From NCBI RefSeq assembly GCF_001640025.1, contig NC_031671.1:2480001-2544000 (forward strand): 64,000 nt of DNA. Reading direction: 5' to 3'. The stretch is from Sugiyamaella lignohabitans (taxonomy: Eukaryota > Ascomycota > Dipodascomycetes > Dipodascales > Trichomonascaceae). The notes under the pieces were generated by a model. It was not told the origin of the DNA and did not search any database. It was given only the letters and a program-made list of their open reading frames with translations. Of this stretch, positions 60,248 through 64,000 are shown in pieces (positions within the stretch are counted from its first letter, which is position 1; each line of letters begins with the position of its first letter). A program made the position numbers and the translations under genes.

Positions 60248-63100
60248 ATGGCAGATGAAGAGGACTACTCGTCCCTGCCGTTGACAGAGAGAGCTGTCCA
60301 CAAAGTGTGGAAAGTTCGACTGGCTGCGTATGAAGAGACTAAGAAACAGTTTGCCAGCTCCGGTTCAGAGTCAGATGCCTGTTTCAGACCTTTTCTGGAT
60401 AACCCGGCGGTTTATAAAAAGATTGTTACAGATTCCAATGTCGTGGCACAGGAGGCTGGTATCAGTTCGCTGGCTTCTTTCCTAGAGTTCGGTGGCTCAA
60501 ACGCCTGTTTGCGTACTCGAGCTACTACAGTTGCACCTCTGGTGGAGAAGGGTTTATCATCCAGTCGTGCTGGTACCCGTCAATCAGCTACTGATGTGTT
60601 ATTGTGGTATATCGAGCTGGATACCCCAGATCCTGTTATTGAGGAACTGACTCCGTTTTTAACTCATCGAATGCCGAAATTGGTAGCAGCGGTGGTGGCA
60701 GCATTGACTGCTATTTTCAAGAACTTCGGCGCCAAGACTGTGTCTCCAAAGCCTTTAATGAAAGATATTCCTAAACTATTCGCACATGCTGACAAGAATG
60801 TGAGAGCAGAAGCTACTAATTTAGTCGTTGAGCTGTATAAATGGCTTGGCAAAGGTGTATCTGCACTTATACTTCCTGAGCTTAAACCAGTCCAGCAAAA
60901 GGAGCTAGAAGAACTGTTCAGTAAATTCGATGCCAGTGGTGAGACTGTACAGCAAATTCGATTTATCAAGTCACAGAAAGAAGCGATGGAAAGACAACAA
61001 GCTAATGGCATCTCGAATTCTGCTGGCAATGGAGCTACTGATGGGTTAGATAGTATGGAAGACGATAGTGTAGATCCACTTGATCTTGTAGATGCAGTCA
61101 GTATCCTGCCGAAAGTATCACCCAACTTGGCTGAACAAATGGGGTCGACAAAGTGGAAGGACCGTAAAGAGGCGCTTGAAGAACTACTTCCTGTACTTCA
61201 GAGCTCTCCGAAGATTGAAAATGATGATTTCACTGACATGGTGCGATTACTAGCAAAATGTATTCAGAAAGATGCCAATATCCAGGTTGTTGCACTGGCT
61301 GCAAACTGTGTTGAGACACTAGCTAAGGGTCTTCGACAAAATTTCGCCCGATATGAGTCGACAGTTTTAGGCCCTCTTTTGGAGAGAACCAAAGAGAAGA
61401 AAGTTTCCGTGGCCGAGGCTCTTGGTGCAGCTCTTGATGCTGTTTATAAATCCACATCACTTTCATCTGTCCTTGATACGACCCTTGAACATCTCAAGCA
61501 TAAAACACCACAAATCAAGATCGAATCTGCCAAATTTTTAGTGCGGTGTCTGAAAACCACGCCAGTTTCTCCTAATACATCAGAAGTTAAGTCTATGGTT
61601 GAATCAAGCATTAAATTATTGAGTGATACACAGGAACCTGTGCGAACAGGAGGTGCTGAGGTTCTTGGTGTGCTAATGAAGATCACTGGCGAGCGTGCTA
61701 TGAATGCATCACTTGATGGAGTCGATGATATCAAGAAAGCCAAAATTAAGGAGTTTTTTGAGTCTGCCGTGGTTATCGCTAAACCAGCCCAAGCTGCTCC
61801 AGCACCAGCACCAGCTCCTGCACGAGCAGCACCTGGTCAGGCAGCTAATAGACATCCAGGACACCCAGGACACCCTGGAGCTAACAACCCAGCTAAACCA
61901 GCAGCTCGATCTATTCAAGGCATGAGAAGTACTCCAGCAAAACCACCTCCAGCAGCTAGAAGAAGACTGGTGAGTCCTGTCAAGGCACCAGAACTAACTT
62001 CCCAACCTGCTGCCTCATCACTATCATCAGCCAATTCAGCTCCTTTTGACGACCAACCATCAATTCCACCTCCATCAAGTGTACCTCGACCAGGCGGTCT
62101 GACCAACCGGGTGCTCCAATCTCGACAACCAGCATCTAGACCACTTGCCAGTTCAGCATCAAATGCATCGGCCATTCCAGACGCTAGATTAGTCGAACTA
62201 GACCAGTTACGAAGTGAACGAGCTGAGTGGATTCGAGAACGTGAGCAGATGAAATGGAAAGCACAAGAAGATCAAGCCGAGAAAAACAGGTTAATGCAAG
62301 AATTATCGGAAGCTCAACGAAAAGTTGCTGAACATATCGAGAAACAAACCAATGAAACATTAAAGACCAAAAGTCTAGAAACACAACTGACGCGATTACA
62401 TTCTGATCTCGAGACATACCGTGTTCGCAACAATAAATTAGAAGCTGAATTAGAGCGAGTCAAGTCGCTGCTAATGCGCCAGCAACAGCATATGGCCCAA
62501 CCGAGTCCACAATATGCCAATACCGACCAAACAGCAGCACCTACTCCCGGATCTAGCAGCATGCTGCGAAGTTTAAGCACTGGCAAATCCGCAGGAGCAT
62601 CGACACACCGTCGTGGAACCTCGTCTTCACCTAAATCACCAGCTATGACATTGCAATTTGGCCTCGATACAAGATCCTCATCGACATCGTCTACAAACTC
62701 CACATCGTCGATTCGTACCCACAACGCAGCCAATAGCGCGCTGAGGCGGTCTGTGGACTTTAGCAACCTCGGTCTTTCATCAATGCCAGATGACGAGTAC
62801 TACAAAACATTGTCGTCATCGTTCCAGCGACAATTGAATACCGGTCCCGACAAAGAAAACAGTCTTTCCATGTCCGGCTACCGACCACTTCACCGACCAC
62901 CACCAGCAGCTACTGCCATGTCTGAAGACAGCGAAATGACCGAAGCACCACCATCGCCGTCACGAATCCCGGTCTCTTCAGCATCCGCTGCAGCCACCTC
63001 GACCACCACGGGCCCCGAAAACTGGCGCCGAGCCGCCGAGGTCACCTCGGAACTGCGAGCTAGAATCGAGGCCATGCGACGCGCTCGTGCTGTCGTATAG
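60248..63100 (+). CDS. STU2: XMAP215/Dis1-family microtubule polymerase
   Basis: A 950-residue protein with two TOG domains (residues about 1-235 and 285-520), recognisable by HEAT-like blocks such as LTERAVHKVWKVRLAAYEET and MGSTKWKDRKEALEELLPVL. A Pro/Ala-rich, basic linker follows (PAKPPPAARRRLVSPVKAPE), then a coiled coil (residues about 660-745, RSERAEWIREREQMKWKAQE) and a Ser-rich C-terminus. This plan, with two TOG domains and a dimerising coiled coil, is that of Stu2 (888 residues) and Alp14. It speeds microtubule growth at plus ends, kinetochores and spindle poles. The first ATG is 60248; the frame begins six codons earlier at a GTG. Converges with the ETF gene. Confidence 0.95.
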   Translation: MADEEDYSSLPLTERAVHKVWKVRLAAYEETKKQFASSGSESDACFRPFLDNPAVYKKIVTDSNVVAQEAGISSLASFLEFGGSNACLRTRATTVAPLVEKGLSSSRAGTRQSATDVLLWYIELDTPDPVIEELTPFLTHRMPKLVAAVVAALTAIFKNFGAKTVSPKPLMKDIPKLFAHADKNVRAEATNLVVELYKWLGKGVSALILPELKPVQQKELEELFSKFDASGETVQQIRFIKSQKEAMERQQANGISNSAGNGATDGLDSMEDDSVDPLDLVDAVSILPKVSPNLAEQMGSTKWKDRKEALEELLPVLQSSPKIENDDFTDMVRLLAKCIQKDANIQVVALAANCVETLAKGLRQNFARYESTVLGPLLERTKEKKVSVAEALGAALDAVYKSTSLSSVLDTTLEHLKHKTPQIKIESAKFLVRCLKTTPVSPNTSEVKSMVESSIKLLSDTQEPVRTGGAEVLGVLMKITGERAMNASLDGVDDIKKAKIKEFFESAVVIAKPAQAAPAPAPAPARAAPGQAANRHPGHPGHPGANNPAKPAARSIQGMRSTPAKPPPAARRRLVSPVKAPELTSQPAASSLSSANSAPFDDQPSIPPPSSVPRPGGLTNRVLQSRQPASRPLASSASNASAIPDARLVELDQLRSERAEWIREREQMKWKAQEDQAEKNRLMQELSEAQRKVAEHIEKQTNETLKTKSLETQLTRLHSDLETYRVRNNKLEAELERVKSLLMRQQQHMAQPSPQYANTDQTAAPTPGSSSMLRSLSTGKSAGASTHRRGTSSSPKSPAMTLQFGLDTRSSSTSSTNSTSSIRTHNAANSALRRSVDFSNLGLSSMPDDEYYKTLSSSFQRQLNTGPDKENSLSMSGYRPLHRPPPAATAMSEDSEMTEAPPSPSRIPVSSASAAATSTTTGPENWRRAAEVTSELRARIEAMRRARAVV

Positions 63101-63150
63101 TCGTGATCCTGTCTACTCTAACGTTGTTTATGTCCTATTTCTACCCCTGC

Positions 63151-63211
63151 TGCCTCCGGCGGCTGGGGCTCCGCCCCAGACCCCGCTGCTCCTCTCGCTG
63201 CGCTCGAGTCG
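63151..63211 (+). repeat. GC-rich double-hairpin element, copy 33
   Basis: Full-length copy with loop TCC. It lies 50 bp after the STU2 stop, in sense orientation. Confidence 0.95.
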
Positions 63212-63232
63212 TTCCGTCGACGGTCCTGGCAA

Positions 63233-63287
63233 CTCCTGCGAAGCAGGAGCAACGGGGTCTGGGGCGAAGCCCCAGCCGCCGGAGGCA
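63233..63287 (-). repeat. GC-rich double-hairpin element, copy 34
   Basis: Second hairpin CTCCTGCGAAGCAGGAG. Its head lies 36 bp beyond the stop of the ETF gene, toward it. It is joined to copy 33 by a 21-bp linker. Confidence 0.95.
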
Positions 63288-63323
63288 GGTCCTCATAGCA
63301 AGAAACCATGTCACAAAAATATA

Positions 63324-64000
63324 TTAGACAGCACCTGCTGATTTTAGACGCTCAATGAGCTCGTCGGTTGAGCCGACTATGATACCGGCTTGGCGGACAG
63401 GTGGCTCGGTGACCTTGAGGATCTCGAGACGGCTCGACACGTCGACTCCGAGGTCGTCGGGCTTGACTACCTTGAGAGGCTTCTTTTTGGCCTTCATGAT
63501 GTTGGGCAGAGATGCGTAACGGGGCTCGTTGAGACGAAGGTCGGTCGTAATAACAAGAGGAAGCTTGGCTTTGACTGTTTCGGAACCGCCGTCAACTTCA
63601 CGGGTGACAGTGACTGATCCAGACGACTCTTCAACCTCCACTTTAGAAGCATTGGTAGCTTGGGGCCAGTTGAGTAATCCAGCAAGCAATTGGCCGGTTT
63701 GATTAGAATCGTTGTCAATAGCTTGTTTACCGAGAATAACAAGATTCGAGTCTTGGGCCTCAACGACCTTGGCTAGTAATTTGGCAACTGACAGAGGTTC
63801 TAAGTCCTTGTCACCGACATCAATCAGGGTCGACTCATCAGCACCTTTGGCAAGAGCAGTTCTAAGAGTCTCTTGAGACTTGATTGATCCAGCAGAAACT
63901 GCATGGATCTTTTCTACTAAACTTTTCGATCCTTCACGAATACGAATGGCCTCTTCAAGAGCAATGTCGCAGAATGGGTTTATGCTGAACTTGACACCTT
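63324..64000 (-). CDS. electron transfer flavoprotein subunit beta (partial)
   Basis: The C-terminal 224 residues of ETF-beta; the gene runs off the right edge. Visible are [20 protein letters not shown], the segment [36 protein letters not shown] (adenine-nucleotide-binding ADP/AMP motif region), and [20 protein letters not shown] (the ETF-beta signature), then [10 protein letters not shown]. The mitochondrial matrix heterodimer carries electrons from acyl-CoA and other dehydrogenases to ETF-QO. The yeast counterpart is CIR1. The start is beyond the window. Confidence 0.95.
   Translation of the reverse strand, partial: GVKFSINPFCDIALEEAIRIREGSKSLVEKIHAVSAGSIKSQETLRTALAKGADESTLIDVGDKDLEPLSVAKLLAKVVEAQDSNLVILGKQAIDNDSNQTGQLLAGLLNWPQATNASKVEVEESSGSVTVTREVDGGSETVKAKLPLVITTDLRLNEPRYASLPNIMKAKKKPLKVVKPDDLGVDVSSRLEILKVTEPPVRQAGIIVGSTDELIERLKSAGAV

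Larger units (their letters stand above)
63101..63323. other. 223-bp spacer between convergent genes with a GC-element pair
   Basis: More than half is the composite inverted pair 63151-63287. No gene. Confidence 0.7.

Overview
The window is nuclear DNA of a budding-yeast-like ascomycete (Saccharomycotina). The support is the sequence itself: intron-poor genes, introns with GTAAGT/GTATGT/GTGAGT donors and TACTAAC-type branch sites, and recognisable yeast genes (SEC21, DAK1, DIB1, MRPL36, RPL30, RPL24, GNA1, STU2, a FUS3/KSS1 MAP kinase). A respiratory complex I accessory subunit (NUXM) excludes the Saccharomyces lineage, which lost complex I. A Yarrowia/Trichomonascaceae-type yeast such as Sugiyamaella would fit; that placement is inference only.

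Layout. 1-5.5 kb: a C2H2 zinc-finger regulator with a very long leader, then gene-free DNA. 5.5-10.7 kb: SEC21 (-) and a low-complexity Ser-rich protein (+) back to back. 11.4-25 kb: accessory genes (an orphan ORF, an F-box/LRR protein, a secreted aspartic protease, a GPI-type HsbA-like wall protein, DAK1, an SRPBCC protein, a cytochrome P450). 25-38 kb: an Rsm1/Pml39-like mRNA-export factor, a GPI-type wall protein, MRPL36, DIB1, an aspartate aminotransferase with a frameshift, and a WD40 protein whose two 5' micro-exons I reconstructed. 39.2-45.3 kb: a 6.16-kb Ty3/Gypsy chromovirus with two 650-bp LTRs that I found identical by eye, a 5-bp target duplication, a frameshifted gag region and a pol from which most of RT/RNase H is deleted. 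45.3-49.2 kb: a gene-poor stretch. 49.2-64 kb: a second C2H2 factor converging on the MAP kinase, the divergent RPL30/RPL24 pair, NUXM, an orphan secreted protein, GNA1 (3 exons), STU2, and the 3' part of the ETF beta-subunit gene running off the edge.

The most striking content is a family of about 34 GC-rich elements of about 50-61 bp. Each has a fixed head (TGCCTCCGGCGG), a first hairpin (CTGGGGC-NNN-GCCCCAG), the spacer ACCCCG, and a second hairpin with a TTC/GAA loop and an interchangeable stem. They lie mainly 36-290 bp downstream of stop codons. At 15 of the 16 gene 3' ends that have one, the nearest copy is in sense orientation with its head toward the gene. Many copies come as facing inverted pairs; one lies in an intron and one is split by the retrotransposon. 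They resemble in architecture the GC clusters and double-hairpin elements known from fungal mitochondrial DNA, but these are nuclear. I regard this family as the best candidate for an undescribed system here.

A second notable signal is at RPL30: its leader and 5' splice site carry what appears to be the same kink-turn through which yeast L30 represses splicing of its own pre-mRNA.
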